A stretch of 64,000 nucleotides of DNA from Escherichia fergusonii ATCC 35469 (GTDB lineage Bacteria > Pseudomonadota > Gammaproteobacteria > Enterobacterales > Enterobacteriaceae), in assembly GCF_000026225.1 (NCBI RefSeq), contig NC_011740.1, positions 558,001 to 622,000 of the forward strand, in the 5' to 3' direction. The position numbers and the translations under genes are program-made. Within the stretch, counting starts at the first letter, position 1. Every line of letters begins with the position of its first letter. Of the stretch, positions 21,406-32,287 are shown in pieces. Under the pieces are notes generated by a model. That model was not told the DNA's origin, made no database searches, and saw only the letters and a program-made list of their open reading frames with translations.

Positions 21406-21687
21406 ATGTCGAATTATGATTTATTGAAAGCATGGTGCGTTTGCCCTCGATGTGGAACGTCAGGACAGTGTGAAATTGAGATGTTTGTGCCATCTGGAAA
21501 TTTAATACATTACAATCCTGGCGATAAACTTATTAATATAACCAGAAATAAACTTAAGGACGATTTTATCTCTGAAGGATATTGTGAATGTCTTTATTGT
21601 GGTAAGGACTTTTTTGTTGATATCTGGATAAAGGATAAGGTTATAACGTCTGTAACTGTTAACTCAAAAGGTGGATATATCTCGTGA
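21406..21687 (+). CDS. Small CxxC zinc-ribbon-like protein
   Basis: A 93-residue protein with two Cys pairs, CPRCG (about 14-18) and CLYCG (about 63-67), spaced as in a zinc ribbon. The start ATG at 21406 follows an AAGGTAA stretch. I do not recognise the family. Position among AT-rich small genes at the rhs site suggests an orphan immunity or effector-associated gene, unproven. Confidence 0.6.
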   Translation: MSNYDLLKAWCVCPRCGTSGQCEIEMFVPSGNLIHYNPGDKLINITRNKLKDDFISEGYCECLYCGKDFFVDIWIKDKVITSVTVNSKGGYIS

Positions 21688-21759
21688 TTTATATCTCATC
21701 ACATTTTTAGTAGTAGACTATTTTTGTGAGATGCATCTCGATTTTTTTTTGCAATATAG

Positions 21760-21957
21760 TGTCTTGGAAATGGGATTCCTGTTCGCGAAACAGATTCTGA
21801 CTCAGAAGTGTATGTTGGGCATGTTATAAATTATATTGCCTTGATATTTTTTATAAGTGTATGGACTATTCAAAAGAAAAATATTCTATTGAGTCAAAGG
21901 ATTTCAGACAAATATGGGAGGCTAATGATTCCTGCGACTAAAATTTTTGCTATTTGA
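21760..21957 (+). pseudogene. Coding remnant without a start codon
   Basis: A 65-codon open frame begins directly after a stop and has no plausible start. The translation includes GNGIPVRETDSDSEVYVGHV followed by a hydrophobic helix (INYIALIFFISVW) and ends with a TGA. It looks like the 3' end of a membrane protein gene of unknown family, left in the rhs-position debris. Confidence 0.4.
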
Positions 21958-22078
21958 CAATATACATATGATGAGACCTGATAACAGAAGAATAGATGAA
22001 ACGTGATTTATCTGAATTAACTGGGATTTATATATAAATACCATCTGCCTTATAAAGTAAACCGAGGAAAATCAGAAT

Positions 22079-22482
22079 ATGTTAAGTGACTCATTTACAC
22101 AATTTAGAAATATACATAATAAATTATGATATGACATAAGAAGTTATAACGTAAAGCAAAATGCATTTAACCAGGGTTTATCTCCTGAAAATATTTCAAT
22201 ACTGGAGTTTTTAGTAAAGAGTAAAATATTTCATTTAAAAGCATTCGAAATTCTTTTGCATGTTGCCCCAGACAATGCAATCGATTTATTAAAAACACGC
22301 TACCTTTCCCTTGATCTTTCTAATAACGCAAAAGACCATGTGGCAGATCTTGAAATTATGCTATCTGATCCCTCGGTAAACACAAGCTTAAAGAGATATT
22401 AAACTGTGCAGAATTTTTATTAATCAATAAAAATAATCAGCGAGTAATAGATGCTATAGATTTTTCTCAGAGCAACGATTGA
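22079..22482 (+). pseudogene. Broken gene with an in-frame TGA and a frameshift
   Basis: An ATG at 22079 opens a frame (MLSDSFTQFRNIHNKL) stopped by TGA after 16 codons. The same frame continues for another 91 codons (YDIRSYNVKQNAFNQGLSPE and on) to about 22402. The reading then continues sensibly only in a shifted frame (ILNCAEFLLINKNNQ) to 22482. The family is unknown. Helical, AT-rich character and location suggest a decayed Rhs-associated immunity gene. Confidence 0.55.
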
Positions 22483-22532
22483 AATTAAACAAGAGCAGCA
22501 ATTGTTTGATTTAAGAGAAAGAAAATCTTAAA

Positions 22533-22557
22533 CCGGATGGTGACATCACACATCCGG
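22533..22557. terminator. Hairpin between the rhs-position debris and selU
   Basis: CCGGATG pairs with CATCCGG across an 11-bp loop. It resembles a single short REP-type palindrome and sits downstream of the leftward selU gene, so it may end that transcript. Confidence 0.5.
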
Positions 22558-22594
22558 CTAAACAACCTTTATAAAGCAGGAATTATTCCGCTCA

Positions 22595-23704
<1,110 letters not shown>

Positions 23705-23814
23705 TCAAATCAGCTTGCGCGCTATTTTACGCCCCAATACGCAAGGTGACTTGATTTTTAACTGTGTGAGTTGCCGAAAATATCTAAAAATCCGCTGATC
23801 TCCGGGCAGCGCTC

Positions 23815-24621
23815 ATCCATCCTCTGCTTGCCAGCCGTAGTGCACCAGACTATCGCCAGTCCTGGCGGTTAGCGGGCATCTGGCGGCGAGCGATTAATCT
23901 GCTGACGGAAAGTGGCGAACTGTTAACGCTACATCGTCAGGGAAGTGGTTTCGGCCCCGGAGGATGGGTGCTTCGCCGCGCGCAATTCGATGCGTTATGC
24001 GGTGGATTATGCGGCAATGAACGACCACAGGTTGTAGCTCAAGGGATTCGCCTCGGGCGTTTCACGGTTAAACAGCCACAGCGTTATTGTTTGCTACGTA
24101 TTACGCCGCCTGCGCATCCTCAACCGCTTGCAGCTACATGGATGCAACGCGCGGAGGAAACCGGGCTTTTTGGGCCACTGGCGTTGGCGGCAAGCGATCC
24201 GCTGCCTGCTGAATTACGCCAGTTTCGTCACTGTTTTCAGGCCGCGCTCAATGGCATTAAGACCGACTGGCGGCACTGGCTGGGTAAAGGCCCCGGATTA
24301 ACGCCGAGTCATGATGATACGCTGACCGGAATGCTGCTGGCGGCCTGGTATTATGGCGCTTTAGATGCGTGCTCCGGTCGCCCGTTTTTTGCCTGTTCCA
24401 ACAATCTTCAACTCGTTACCACAGCGGTGAGCGTTAGTTATTTGCGTTACGCCGCGCACGGCTATTTCGCCTCGCCACTCCTGCACTTTATTCATGCTCT
24501 GAGTTGCCCGAAACGTACTGCTGTGGCGATTGATTCGCTGCTGGCGCTGGGGCATACGTCAGGGGCCGATACGCTGCTGGGGTTCTGGCTTGGTCAACAA
24601 TTATTACAAGGAACACCATGA
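23815..24621 (+). pseudogene. ylbF: ylbF (DUF2877) missing its start codon at a deletion junction
   Basis: The frame reads [20 protein letters not shown] and continues intact to the stop at 24621. As I remember K-12 YlbF (MTIIHPLLAS...), the first three codons are missing, and an in-frame stop lies about 36 bp upstream with no start between. In K-12 the gene ends the fdrA-ylbEF-ybcF group beside the allantoin cluster, which is absent here. Translation could restart at GTG 23968, which has GGAGG a few bases upstream, giving 217 residues. DUF2877 proteins are linked to oxamate carbamoyltransferase. The overlap with ybcF (ATGA) is preserved. Confidence 0.8.
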
Positions 24622-25511
24622 AAACACTGGTTGTAGCTCTTGGGGGCAATGCCTTACTCCAGCGCGGTGAGGCGCTGACGGCAGAGAATCAATATCGCAA
24701 TATTGCCAGTGCTGTTCCCGCGCTGGCGCGCCTGGCGCGTGCTTATCGACTGGCGATTGTTCACGGCAACGGGCCACAGGTGGGGCTGCTGGCGTTACAG
24801 AATCTGGCGTGGAAAGAGGTAGAACCGTATCCGCTGGATGTGCTGGTGGCGGAAAGCCAGGGGATGATTGGCTATATGCTGGCGCAGAGCTTGAGCGCAC
24901 AGCCGCAGATGCCGCCTGTCACGACGGTGCTGACGCGCATTGAAGTTTCGCCTGATGATCCGGCGTTTTTGCAGCCAGAGAAGTTTATCGGCCCGGTTTA
25001 TCAGCCAGAAGAACAAGAGGCACTGGAAACGGCTTACGGCTGGCAAATGAAGCGTGATGGCAAATATTTACGCCGGGTGGTGGCATCTCCCCAGCCTCGT
25101 AAAATTCTCGACAGCGAAGCCATCGAGTTGTTGCTCAAAGAGGGGCATGTGGTGATTTGCAGTGGCGGCGGCGGTGTTCCGGTGACGGATGACGGAGCAG
25201 GGAGTGAAGCGGTGATTGATAAAGATCTCGCCGCGGCGTTGCTTGCCGAGCAGATTAATGCCGATGGACTGGTGATCCTCACCGATGCTGACGCGGTATA
25301 TGAAAACTGGGGAACGCCGCAGCAACGTGCCATTCGCCATGCCACACCGGATGAGTTAGCGCCATTTGCCAAAGCCGATGGGGCGATGGGACCGAAGGTA
25401 ACGGCGGTAAGTGGCTATGTCAGAAGCCGTGGTAAACCTGCGTGGATTGGGGCGTTATCGCGGATTGAAGAGACGCTGGCGGGCGAAGCGGGGACCTGTA
25501 TTTCGCTTTAG
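24618..25511 (+). CDS. ybcF: Carbamate kinase-like protein YbcF (AllK)
   Basis: A 297-residue amino acid kinase-family protein with the N-terminal GGNALL motif, HGNGPQVG, and GGGGVPV. Carbamate kinases convert carbamoyl phosphate and ADP to carbamate and ATP; this paralogue acts at the end of anaerobic allantoin degradation. It overlaps the truncated ylbF by 4 bp. The protein itself is complete, but the pathway that supplies its substrate appears to have been deleted, so it may be a leftover or be fed by other carbamoyl phosphate. Confidence 0.93.
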   Translation: MKTLVVALGGNALLQRGEALTAENQYRNIASAVPALARLARAYRLAIVHGNGPQVGLLALQNLAWKEVEPYPLDVLVAESQGMIGYMLAQSLSAQPQMPPVTTVLTRIEVSPDDPAFLQPEKFIGPVYQPEEQEALETAYGWQMKRDGKYLRRVVASPQPRKILDSEAIELLLKEGHVVICSGGGGVPVTDDGAGSEAVIDKDLAAALLAEQINADGLVILTDADAVYENWGTPQQRAIRHATPDELAPFAKADGAMGPKVTAVSGYVRSRGKPAWIGALSRIEETLAGEAGTCISL

Positions 25512-25532
25512 TCGTAGGCATTCGGTATTTGT

Positions 25533-25613
25533 GCCTGATGCGATGCTGATTATCCGACCAGGAAATATCACTGTTTCCACAGGCCGGATAAGGCGTTCAC
25601 GCCGCATCCGGCA
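25533..25613. repeat. REP pair between ybcF and purK
   Basis: Inverted REP-like units TGCCTGATGCGATGCTGATT and GCCGGATAAGGCGTTCACGC plus CGCATCCGGC lie between two convergent genes. Confidence 0.85.
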
Positions 25614-25630
25614 GGAATATGAGTACCAGG

Positions 25631-26722
25631 TTAACTGAACTTACTCTGCGCCCACATCACGCCGCTGGCATACTCCGGTGGCAGCAGCGGGATTAATGCT
25701 TCCAGCGTTGCGGTCAGACGCGATGTGTCACTGTCGGTCAAATTCAGATGCCCCACCTTACGGCCCGGACGCACTTCTTTGTCGTACCAGTGCAGATGCA
25801 CCAGCGGCAGTTTCAGCCAGTCATAATTCACATCGCTACCAATCAGGTTGATCATCACCGACGGACTATTCACTACCGGTTGCGGTAACGGCAGATCGGT
25901 AATCGCCCGCAGATGCAGCTCAAACTGGCTGATGCTGGCACCGTTTTGTGTCCAGTGACCGCTGTTATGCACACGCGGAGCCAGTTCGTTGATCAGCAGA
26001 CCTTGCGGCGTGACAAAACACTCCATCGCCATCACGCCCACATAGCCCAGCTCCTGCATAATCGCCGACAGCATCTCTTCGGCCTGCGCCTGCTGCTGTG
26101 CGTTGGCCTGCGCCTGCTGCTGTGCGTTGGCCTGCGGGAAAGCGACGCTGGTGCGCAAAATACCGTCCTGATGCAGGTTATGCGTCAGCGGATAAAACAC
26201 AGTGCTGCCATCAAAGCCGCGCGCGCCAACCAGCGATACTTCGCCAGAGAAGTTAATGCCCTGCTCGACAATACATTCGCCGTAGCATTCAGTCGGTAAC
26301 TGTGCGGTTTCATCGGCGCGTAAACGCCATTGACCGCGACCGTCATAGCCACCAATACGACGCTTAACAATCGCCAGTTCACCTAAACGATCAAACACTG
26401 CAGGCCACTCGCTGCGATCGGCAAGTAACTGCCACGGCGCGGTCGGCAGGTGAAGCTTGTCGAAAAGCTGCTTCTGAGTCAGACGGTCGGCAATAATCGG
26501 GAACACATCGCGGTTCACAAAGGCCGGATGGCGTGCCAGCTCGCGCGTTAATGCGGTTTCCGGCCAGCGTTCGATCTCAGCGGTAATCACGCTTTGTTGA
26601 AAGGGCACCGCTGCCGGTTCAGCGTCCAGCCCGACCGGCTAGACAGCAATGCCTAACGGTTCGCCTGCCTGGCGCAACATACGGCCTAACTGCCCGTTAC
26701 CGAGGACGCAAACCTGTTTCAT
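25631..26722 (-). pseudogene. purK: purK (N5-CAIR synthetase) with amber codon 28
   Basis: PurK converts AIR, bicarbonate and ATP to N5-CAIR in purine synthesis. From the natural ATG at 26722, overlapping the purE stop by 4 bp, the frame reads [20 protein letters not shown], then GIAV, then TAG at 26639-26641. K-12 has Trp there as I recall. The rest of the 363-codon frame is intact to PEYASGVMWAQSKFS. The length is the usual 355 plus 8 residues from a duplication (26081-26128). A restart at GTG 26608 would lack the nucleotide-binding GNGQLGRM loop. Function needs an amber suppressor or readthrough; otherwise this is a purK null, or a sequencing error. Confidence 0.85.
26081..26128 (-). repeat. 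24-bp tandem duplication inside purK
   Basis: Two perfect copies of a 24-bp unit lie side by side, encoding the extra octapeptide in QANAQQQAQANAQQQAQ. K-12 PurK has one copy as I remember it. The duplication keeps the frame and lies in a flexible Gln/Ala-rich linker. Confidence 0.9.
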
Positions 26723-27228
26723 GCCGCACCTCGCGGGTCCGGGTTTTCCAGCACTTCATCAGTTTGTGCTTTGCGCCAGTCATTCAGACGCTGGTGCAGT
26801 TCTTTATCATGAGTCGCAAGAATTTGTGCTGCCAGTAACGCCGCGTTTGCCGCGCCAGCTTTACCAATCGCCAGCGTACCCACCGGAATGCCGCGCGGCA
26901 TTTGTACGATGGAGTAGAGGCTATCGACACCGCTCAGTGCGGCGCTCTGTACTGGCACACCCAGCACTGGCACCAGCGTTTTGGCGGCAATCATGCCCGG
27001 CAGGTGCGCTGCGCCGCCTGCGCCCGCAATAATCACCTGATAACCGTTCGCTTCGGCACTTTCGGCGAAGCTGAACAGTTTATCGGGGGTGCGGTGAGCA
27101 GAAACCACTTCAACGTGGTGCGGGACATTCAGGATTTCGAAGATTTCGGCGGCGAACTGCATGGTAGCCCAGTCGCTTTTGGACCCCATCACGATGGCGA
27201 CACGCGCCGGATTATTGCGGGAAGACAT
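26719..27228 (-). CDS. purE: N5-carboxyaminoimidazole ribonucleotide mutase PurE
   Basis: A 169-residue class I PurE with the substrate-binding motifs MGSKSDW, SAHRTPD and [11 protein letters not shown]. It moves the carboxyl group of N5-CAIR to give CAIR, the step after PurK. It is first in the purEK operon with a PurR-box-like site upstream and a 4-bp overlap with purK. The protein appears intact. Confidence 0.97.
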   Translation of the reverse strand: MSSRNNPARVAIVMGSKSDWATMQFAAEIFEILNVPHHVEVVSAHRTPDKLFSFAESAEANGYQVIIAGAGGAAHLPGMIAAKTLVPVLGVPVQSAALSGVDSLYSIVQMPRGIPVGTLAIGKAGAANAALLAAQILATHDKELHQRLNDWRKAQTDEVLENPDPRGAA

Positions 27229-27299
27229 GCGTCTTAAAACTCCTGTGGTGCACAACTCTCGGCTTTAGAGGGCACAGAGAATAGCACGGAAAGAGAGCA

Positions 27300-27315
27300 A
27301 GGAAAACGGTTGCGT
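27300..27315 (-). promoter_or_regulatory. PurR operator upstream of purE
   Basis: On the minus strand the site reads ACGCAACCGTTTTCCT, close to the PurR consensus ACGCAAACGTTTNCNT. It sits about 72 bp upstream of the purE start, as expected for repression of purEK by PurR with hypoxanthine or guanine. Confidence 0.85.
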
Positions 27316-27323
27316 GGGCGGAA

Positions 27324-27653
27324 TTAACCGTCAGTAGTTGAGTTTTTAGTCTGCTCTGCTTGGTGATTATGCGCTCTGGTGGCACTGGCAAAAAAAGCCC
27401 ATATCAGCACAATGCTCCACGGTAAAAAGCATATACCGACAATCAATATAAATCTTTCTACAAAGCGTTGGTTGTGAGGACGGGTGAGTACTAAATAAAT
27501 GAGCCAGAAATAGACTATCCACGAAATAACAGCCGCAACGACCAGTGACAGTGCGCCAAAATAGAAACCAACAAGCCCAAACCAGCTAATACACAAAGGT
27601 GCTCCGGCCGTAAGCGCGATGCCAGAAATCAAAAATCCGTTACAGCGTTGCAT
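27324..27653 (-). CDS. Small inner-membrane protein of unknown function
   Basis: A 109-residue protein with three predicted membrane helices (about 7-30, 32-58 and 66-90) and a polar tail. It lies between lpxH and purE, where I recall no gene in K-12. The stop is only 8 bp from the PurR site. No family recognised. Confidence 0.6.
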   Translation of the reverse strand: MQRCNGFLISGIALTAGAPLCISWFGLVGFYFGALSLVVAAVISWIVYFWLIYLVLTRPHNQRFVERFILIVGICFLPWSIVLIWAFFASATRAHNHQAEQTKNSTTDG

Positions 27654-27763
27654 AATAAATTCCTCGTCAATGCGTATGTAAGGAATTTATTACCCTACCA
27701 GGTTATTAAAAGATATACAGATAGCGTTAGCCTGGTACTTTTTCAGAATCTATAAATACGCGT

Positions 27764-28486
27764 TTAGAAGGGAAAATGGATTAATTCAACGTCATCCGCC
27801 GTGACTTTCACCATTGAACCTTCCGTATGCCAGGCACCCAGCACGACGCGGAAAGCAGGTTGCTGATTGGCGATAAGTTCATGCACCGCCGGGCGATGGG
27901 TATGCCCGTGAATCAACCATTGCACCTGATGTTTTTCCATCGCACTAACCACCGCGTTTTGGTTAACGTCCATGATCGCCAGCGATTTACTGCTGTTGGC
28001 TTCTTTGCTGTTCGCTCGCATTCGCGCGGCAATGCGTTTGCGCACAAACAACGGCAGGGCGAGGAATAGCGTTTGCAGCCACGGCTTGTGGACTTTGGCG
28101 CGAAATGCCTGATAACCGATGTCATCGGTGCACAGCGTGTCGCCATGCATAATCAACACCCGGCGACCATAAAGTTCGAGCACTTTTTCTTCCGGCAATA
28201 ACGTCATGCCACTCTCACGGGCAAAGCGTTTGCCAAGCAGAAAATCACGGTTGCCATGAATGAAATAACAGGGAACGCCGGAATCGGATACCGCTTTGAT
28301 CGCTGCGGCCATCTGGCGATGGAGTGGGTTGGGATCGTCATCGCCAATCCATGCTTCAAACAGATCGCCAAGAATATACAGCGCGTCGGCCTTGCGGGCT
28401 TCCCCCGCTAAAAAACGCAGAAAACCGGCGGTGATCGCCGGTTCTTCCACGCAGAGATGAAGATCTGCAATAAAGAGTGTCGCCAC
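27764..28486 (-). CDS. lpxH: UDP-2,3-diacylglucosamine diphosphatase LpxH
   Basis: A 240-residue calcineurin-like metallophosphoesterase with the metal motifs DLHL, GDLFE, GNRDF, HGDT and HGHTH. It cleaves UDP-2,3-diacylglucosamine to lipid X and UMP in lipid A synthesis at the cytoplasmic membrane face and is essential. It follows ppiB by 2 bp in one transcription unit. Confidence 0.97.
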   Translation of the reverse strand: MATLFIADLHLCVEEPAITAGFLRFLAGEARKADALYILGDLFEAWIGDDDPNPLHRQMAAAIKAVSDSGVPCYFIHGNRDFLLGKRFARESGMTLLPEEKVLELYGRRVLIMHGDTLCTDDIGYQAFRAKVHKPWLQTLFLALPLFVRKRIAARMRANSKEANSSKSLAIMDVNQNAVVSAMEKHQVQWLIHGHTHRPAVHELIANQQPAFRVVLGAWHTEGSMVKVTADDVELIHFPF

Positions 28487-28488
28487 GA

Positions 28489-28983
28489 TTACTCGCTAAC
28501 GGTCACGCTTTCAATGATAACGTCTTCTTTTGGCACGTCCTGGTGCATACCGCTACGACCGGTTGCTACACCTTTGATTTTGTCAACCACGTCCATGCCT
28601 TCAACCACTTCAGCAAACACGCAGTAACCCCAACCTTGCAGGCTTTCGCCAGAGAAGTTCAGGAAGTCGTTATCAACCACGTTGATGAAGAACTGTGCAG
28701 TTGCAGAGTGCGGTGCCTGAGTACGGGCCATTGCCAGCGTACCGCGGGTGTTTTTCAGACCGTTGTTGGCTTCGTTTTTGATCGGTTCTTTGGTGGCTTT
28801 TTGCTTCATGCCTGGCTCAAAACCGCCGCCCTGAATCATAAAGCCGTTGATAACACGGTGGAAAATGGTGTTGTTGTAAAAACCTTCGCGGCAGTAGTCC
28901 AGGAAGTTTTTAACTGTTTCAGGTGCTTTATCGTCAAAAGTTTTGATGACAATATCGCCGTGATTGGTGTGGAAAGTAACCAT
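28489..28983 (-). CDS. ppiB: Cytoplasmic peptidyl-prolyl isomerase B (cyclophilin)
   Basis: A 164-residue cyclophilin with [15 protein letters not shown], containing the catalytic Arg, and [18 protein letters not shown]. There is no signal peptide, consistent with the cytosolic enzyme. It is first of the leftward ppiB-lpxH pair, divergent from cysS. Confidence 0.97.
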   Translation of the reverse strand: MVTFHTNHGDIVIKTFDDKAPETVKNFLDYCREGFYNNTIFHRVINGFMIQGGGFEPGMKQKATKEPIKNEANNGLKNTRGTLAMARTQAPHSATAQFFINVVDNDFLNFSGESLQGWGYCVFAEVVEGMDVVDKIKGVATGRSGMHQDVPKEDVIIESVTVSE

Positions 28984-29156
28984 TTTTGCATCCTGTTCCG
29001 TTTGATTGGTGCTTCAACCCGATTCGGGTCATATATAGGGTGGTGTTATAGCATAACCGCACGATCGGATCATCACGCAATGTATGCTGATTCGCGCGAG
29101 AAATATGGGTATTATACGCAACTCAATTACCCACACATGTCTAAACGGAATCTTCG

Positions 29157-30542
29157 ATGCTAAAAATCTTCAATACTCTGACACGCCAAAAAGAGGAATT
29201 TAAGCCTATTCACGCCGGGGAAGTCGGCATGTACGTGTGTGGAATCACCGTTTACGATCTCTGTCATATCGGTCACGGGCGTACCTTTGTTGCCTTTGAC
29301 GTGGTTGCACGCTATTTGCGTTTCCTCGGCTATAAGCTGAAGTATGTGCGCAACATTACCGATATCGACGACAAAATCATCAAACGCGCCAATGAAAATG
29401 GCGAAAGCTTTGTAGCGCTGGTGGATCGCATGATCGCCGAAATGCACAAAGATTTTGATGCTTTGAACATTCTGCGCCCGGATATGGAGCCGCGCGCGAC
29501 GCACCATATCGCAGAAATCATTGAGCTCACTGAACAACTGATCGCCAAAGGTCACGCTTATGTGGCGGACAACGGCGACGTGATGTTCGACGTACCGACC
29601 GATCCGACCTATGGCGTGCTGTCGCGTCAGGATCTCGACCAGCTGCAGGCAGGCGCGCGCGTTGACGTGGTCGACGACAAACGCAACCCGATGGACTTCG
29701 TTCTGTGGAAGATGTCGAAAGAGGGCGAACCGAGCTGGCCGTCTCCGTGGGGCGCGGGCCGTCCTGGCTGGCACATTGAATGTTCGGCAATGAACTGCAA
29801 GCAGTTGGGTAACCACTTTGATATCCACGGCGGTGGTTCAGACCTGATGTTCCCACACCACGAAAACGAAATCGCCCAGTCCACCTGTGCCCATGATGGT
29901 CAGTATGTGAACTACTGGATGCACTCGGGGATGGTAATGGTTGACCGAGAGAAGATGTCCAAATCGCTGGGTAACTTCTTTACTGTGCGTGATGTGCTGA
30001 AATACTACGACGCGGAAACCGTGCGTTACTTCCTGATGTCGGGCCACTATCGCAGCCAGTTGAACTACAGCGAAGAGAACCTTAAGCAGGCGCGTGCGGC
30101 GCTGGAGCGCCTCTACACTGCGCTGCGCGGCACAGATAAAACCGTTGCGCCTGCCGGTGGCGAAGCGTTTGAAGCGCGCTTTATTGAAGCGATGGACGAC
30201 GATTTCAACACCCCGGAAGCCTATTCCGTGCTGTTTGATATGGCGCGTGAAGTGAACCGTCTGAAAGCAGAAGATATGGTAGCAGCGAACGCAATGGCGT
30301 CTCATCTGCGTAAACTTTCTGCCGTGCTGGGCCTGCTGGAGCAAGAACCAGAAGCGTTCCTGCAAAGCGGCGCGCAGGCAGACGACAGCGAAGTGGCTGA
30401 GATTGAAGCGTTAATTCAACAGCGTCTGGATGCCCGTAAAGCCAAAGACTGGGCGGCGGCGGATGCGGCGCGTGACCGTCTTAACGAGATGGGGATCGTG
30501 CTGGAAGATGGCCCGCAAGGGACCACCTGGCGTCGTAAGTAA
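29157..30542 (+). CDS. cysS: Cysteinyl-tRNA synthetase
   Basis: A 461-residue class I synthetase with the HIGH motif in [15 protein letters not shown] in [10 protein letters not shown], and zinc ligands in [16 protein letters not shown] and HHENE. It charges tRNA-Cys in the cytoplasm and is essential. The ATG at 29157 gives the family length. A strong hairpin follows the stop. Confidence 0.98.
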   Translation: MLKIFNTLTRQKEEFKPIHAGEVGMYVCGITVYDLCHIGHGRTFVAFDVVARYLRFLGYKLKYVRNITDIDDKIIKRANENGESFVALVDRMIAEMHKDFDALNILRPDMEPRATHHIAEIIELTEQLIAKGHAYVADNGDVMFDVPTDPTYGVLSRQDLDQLQAGARVDVVDDKRNPMDFVLWKMSKEGEPSWPSPWGAGRPGWHIECSAMNCKQLGNHFDIHGGGSDLMFPHHENEIAQSTCAHDGQYVNYWMHSGMVMVDREKMSKSLGNFFTVRDVLKYYDAETVRYFLMSGHYRSQLNYSEENLKQARAALERLYTALRGTDKTVAPAGGEAFEARFIEAMDDDFNTPEAYSVLFDMAREVNRLKAEDMVAANAMASHLRKLSAVLGLLEQEPEAFLQSGAQADDSEVAEIEALIQQRLDARKAKDWAAADAARDRLNEMGIVLEDGPQGTTWRRK

Positions 30543-30553
30543 TTGCGCTATTG

Positions 30554-30577
30554 CCGGATGCGAGTTTTCGCATCCGG
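30554..30577. terminator. Bidirectional hairpin between cysS and ybcI
   Basis: A perfect 10-bp stem, CCGGATGCGA with TCGCATCCGG, around a short TTTT loop fills the 35-bp gap between convergent cysS and ybcI. The T-tract is weak. Confidence 0.7.
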
Positions 30578-31099
30578 TTATCGTCTGCGCCACCACAACA
30601 TTCCCATCAGTAGCATCCCCGGCAACCACACCCACATCAATTCAGAAATAATCACCTGATGCCCGTACGGCGTGGTGTAACGAGACAATGCAAACGGCGC
30701 GACTTTAATCACCTGCCAGGGAGCGAAAAAGCGTTCATCTGACCACGGCCACAGCCAGCCAACGCCTTTACCGCCAGTGGTTACCGAATCCAGCAAGCTG
30801 TGCGATAACAAGGAGACGGTTAAAAACAGCCAGCAGCGAATCAGCCCAGCCCTGAACCATCGACGTCCAATCAGCACACATAACAGCGGGACAACAAACG
30901 CAAACACCAGCGAATGGGTAAACCCGCGATGACCAAAAACATTGCCGTAAGAAACGCCAAATTTAAACGACAATACGTCGGCATCGGGCAGCATCGCCAG
31001 GATGACTCCGGCAAATAACAGGCGCGGAGGGATGACTTTCGTACCCAACCCTAAAGCAATGCAAAGGGGAACGGCGGCGTGCGTAATAACGGTTGGCAT
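30578..31099 (-). CDS. ybcI: DUF457 inner-membrane protein YbcI
   Basis: A 173-residue membrane protein with four or five helices and the DUF457 (YdjM-like hydrolase) motif GHRGFTHS, plus SHSLLDSVTTGG. Family members are predicted membrane-bound metal-dependent hydrolases. The function in E. coli is not known. Confidence 0.93.
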   Translation of the reverse strand: MPTVITHAAVPLCIALGLGTKVIPPRLLFAGVILAMLPDADVLSFKFGVSYGNVFGHRGFTHSLVFAFVVPLLCVLIGRRWFRAGLIRCWLFLTVSLLSHSLLDSVTTGGKGVGWLWPWSDERFFAPWQVIKVAPFALSRYTTPYGHQVIISELMWVWLPGMLLMGMLWWRRR

Positions 31100-31176
31100 G
31101 ATGATCGCTTCGGCAAAATGTCGATGCTATCAGCATGGATGAACGGGGCGTAGAGGGCAAAAGTCTGAAAAGAGAA

Positions 31177-31198
31177 CCGGCCTGTTGATACAGGCCGG
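31177..31198 (-). terminator. Terminator-like hairpin after ybcJ
   Basis: CCGGCCTG pairs with CAGGCCGG around a 6-base loop, followed on the minus strand by TTCTCTTTT. It lies just downstream of the leftward folD-ybcJ unit. Confidence 0.65.
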
Positions 31199-31206
31199 GA
31201 AAGGGA

Positions 31207-31419
31207 TCAGGCAACAACCTGTACGCTGTGACCTGCAAAACTCACTGTCTGACCGGCGACGATTTTGCAGCGTTTGCGCGTTTCAACCGCACCGTCGACT
31301 TTCACCTGGCCTTCGGCAATCGCGATTTTCGCCTGCGCGCCGCTTTCGCTCCAGCCTTCCAGTTTCAGCAAGTCGCACAGCTCAACGTGCGGATGTTTAC
31401 CTAAAGAAAATGTCGCCAT
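31207..31419 (-). CDS. ybcJ: S4-like RNA-binding protein YbcJ
   Basis: A 70-residue protein with an S4-type fold (CDLLKLEGWSESGAQAKIAI, then VKVDGAVETRKRCKI). I chose the ATG at 31419 (MATFSLGKHP); an ATG three codons upstream is an alternative. It directly follows folD with a 1-bp gap. It is probably an RNA-binding protein; the target is not known. Confidence 0.93.
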   Translation of the reverse strand: MATFSLGKHPHVELCDLLKLEGWSESGAQAKIAIAEGQVKVDGAVETRKRCKIVAGQTVSFAGHSVQVVA

Positions 31420-31420
31420 G

Positions 31421-32287
31421 TTACTCATCCTGTGGATCATGATATTCAACGCACGCCTGTAGCGTGTTTTCAATCAGCGTGGCAACCGTCATCGGGCCAA
31501 CGCCGCCGGGAACAGGCGTAATGTATGAGGCGCGTTTAGCCGCGTCTTCAAACACGACGTCGCCCACAACTTTGCCATTTTCCAGACGGTTGATGCCGAC
31601 ATCAATCACAATTGCGCCTTCTTTGATCCAGTCACCGGGAATAAAGCCTGGCTTACCAACGGCAACGATCAACAGATCGGCATTTTCTACGTGATGACGC
31701 AGATTTTTAGTGAAGCGGTGAGTCACGGTGGTGGTGCAACCTGCGAGCAACAGTTCCATGCTCATTGGACGGCCGACGATATTCGATGCGCCAATCACCA
31801 CGGCGTTGAGACCGAAGGTATCGATGTTGTATCGCTCAAGCAGTGTGACGATACCACGCGGGGTGCAGGGGCGCAGACGTGGCGCGCGCTGGCACAGACG
31901 ACCGACGTTATAAGGATGGAAACCGTCTACGTCTTTGTCCGGGTGAATACGTTCCAGCACTTTGACGTTATCAATACCCGCCGGTAACGGCAGTTGAACC
32001 AGAATGCCATCAATGGTGTTGTCGGCATTCAGTACATCGATAAGTTCCAACAGCTCCGCTTCGCTGGTGGTTTCCGGGAGGTCATAAGAGCGGGAGACGA
32101 ACCCGACTTCTTCACAAGCCTTGCGTTTGCTTGCGACATAAATTTGCGATGCTGGGTTACTACCCACCAGCACAACGGCCAGTCCGGGTGCCCGCAGTCC
32201 GGCCGCAACACGCGCCTGAACTTTTTGAGCAACTTCAGAGCGCACCTGCTGCGCAATCGTTTTACCGTCAATAATCTTTGCTGCCAT
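31421..32287 (-). CDS. folD: Methylenetetrahydrofolate dehydrogenase/cyclohydrolase FolD
   Basis: A 288-residue bifunctional enzyme with [14 protein letters not shown], carrying the catalytic Lys, QLPLPAGID and the C-terminal [10 protein letters not shown]. It interconverts 5,10-methylene- and 10-formyl-THF in the cytosol, supplying purine and formyl-Met synthesis. In K-12 the sfm fimbrial genes and fimZ lie between folD and argU; here only about 260 bp separate folD from the tRNA. Confidence 0.97.
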   Translation of the reverse strand: MAAKIIDGKTIAQQVRSEVAQKVQARVAAGLRAPGLAVVLVGSNPASQIYVASKRKACEEVGFVSRSYDLPETTSEAELLELIDVLNADNTIDGILVQLPLPAGIDNVKVLERIHPDKDVDGFHPYNVGRLCQRAPRLRPCTPRGIVTLLERYNIDTFGLNAVVIGASNIVGRPMSMELLLAGCTTTVTHRFTKNLRHHVENADLLIVAVGKPGFIPGDWIKEGAIVIDVGINRLENGKVVGDVVFEDAAKRASYITPVPGGVGPMTVATLIENTLQACVEYHDPQDE

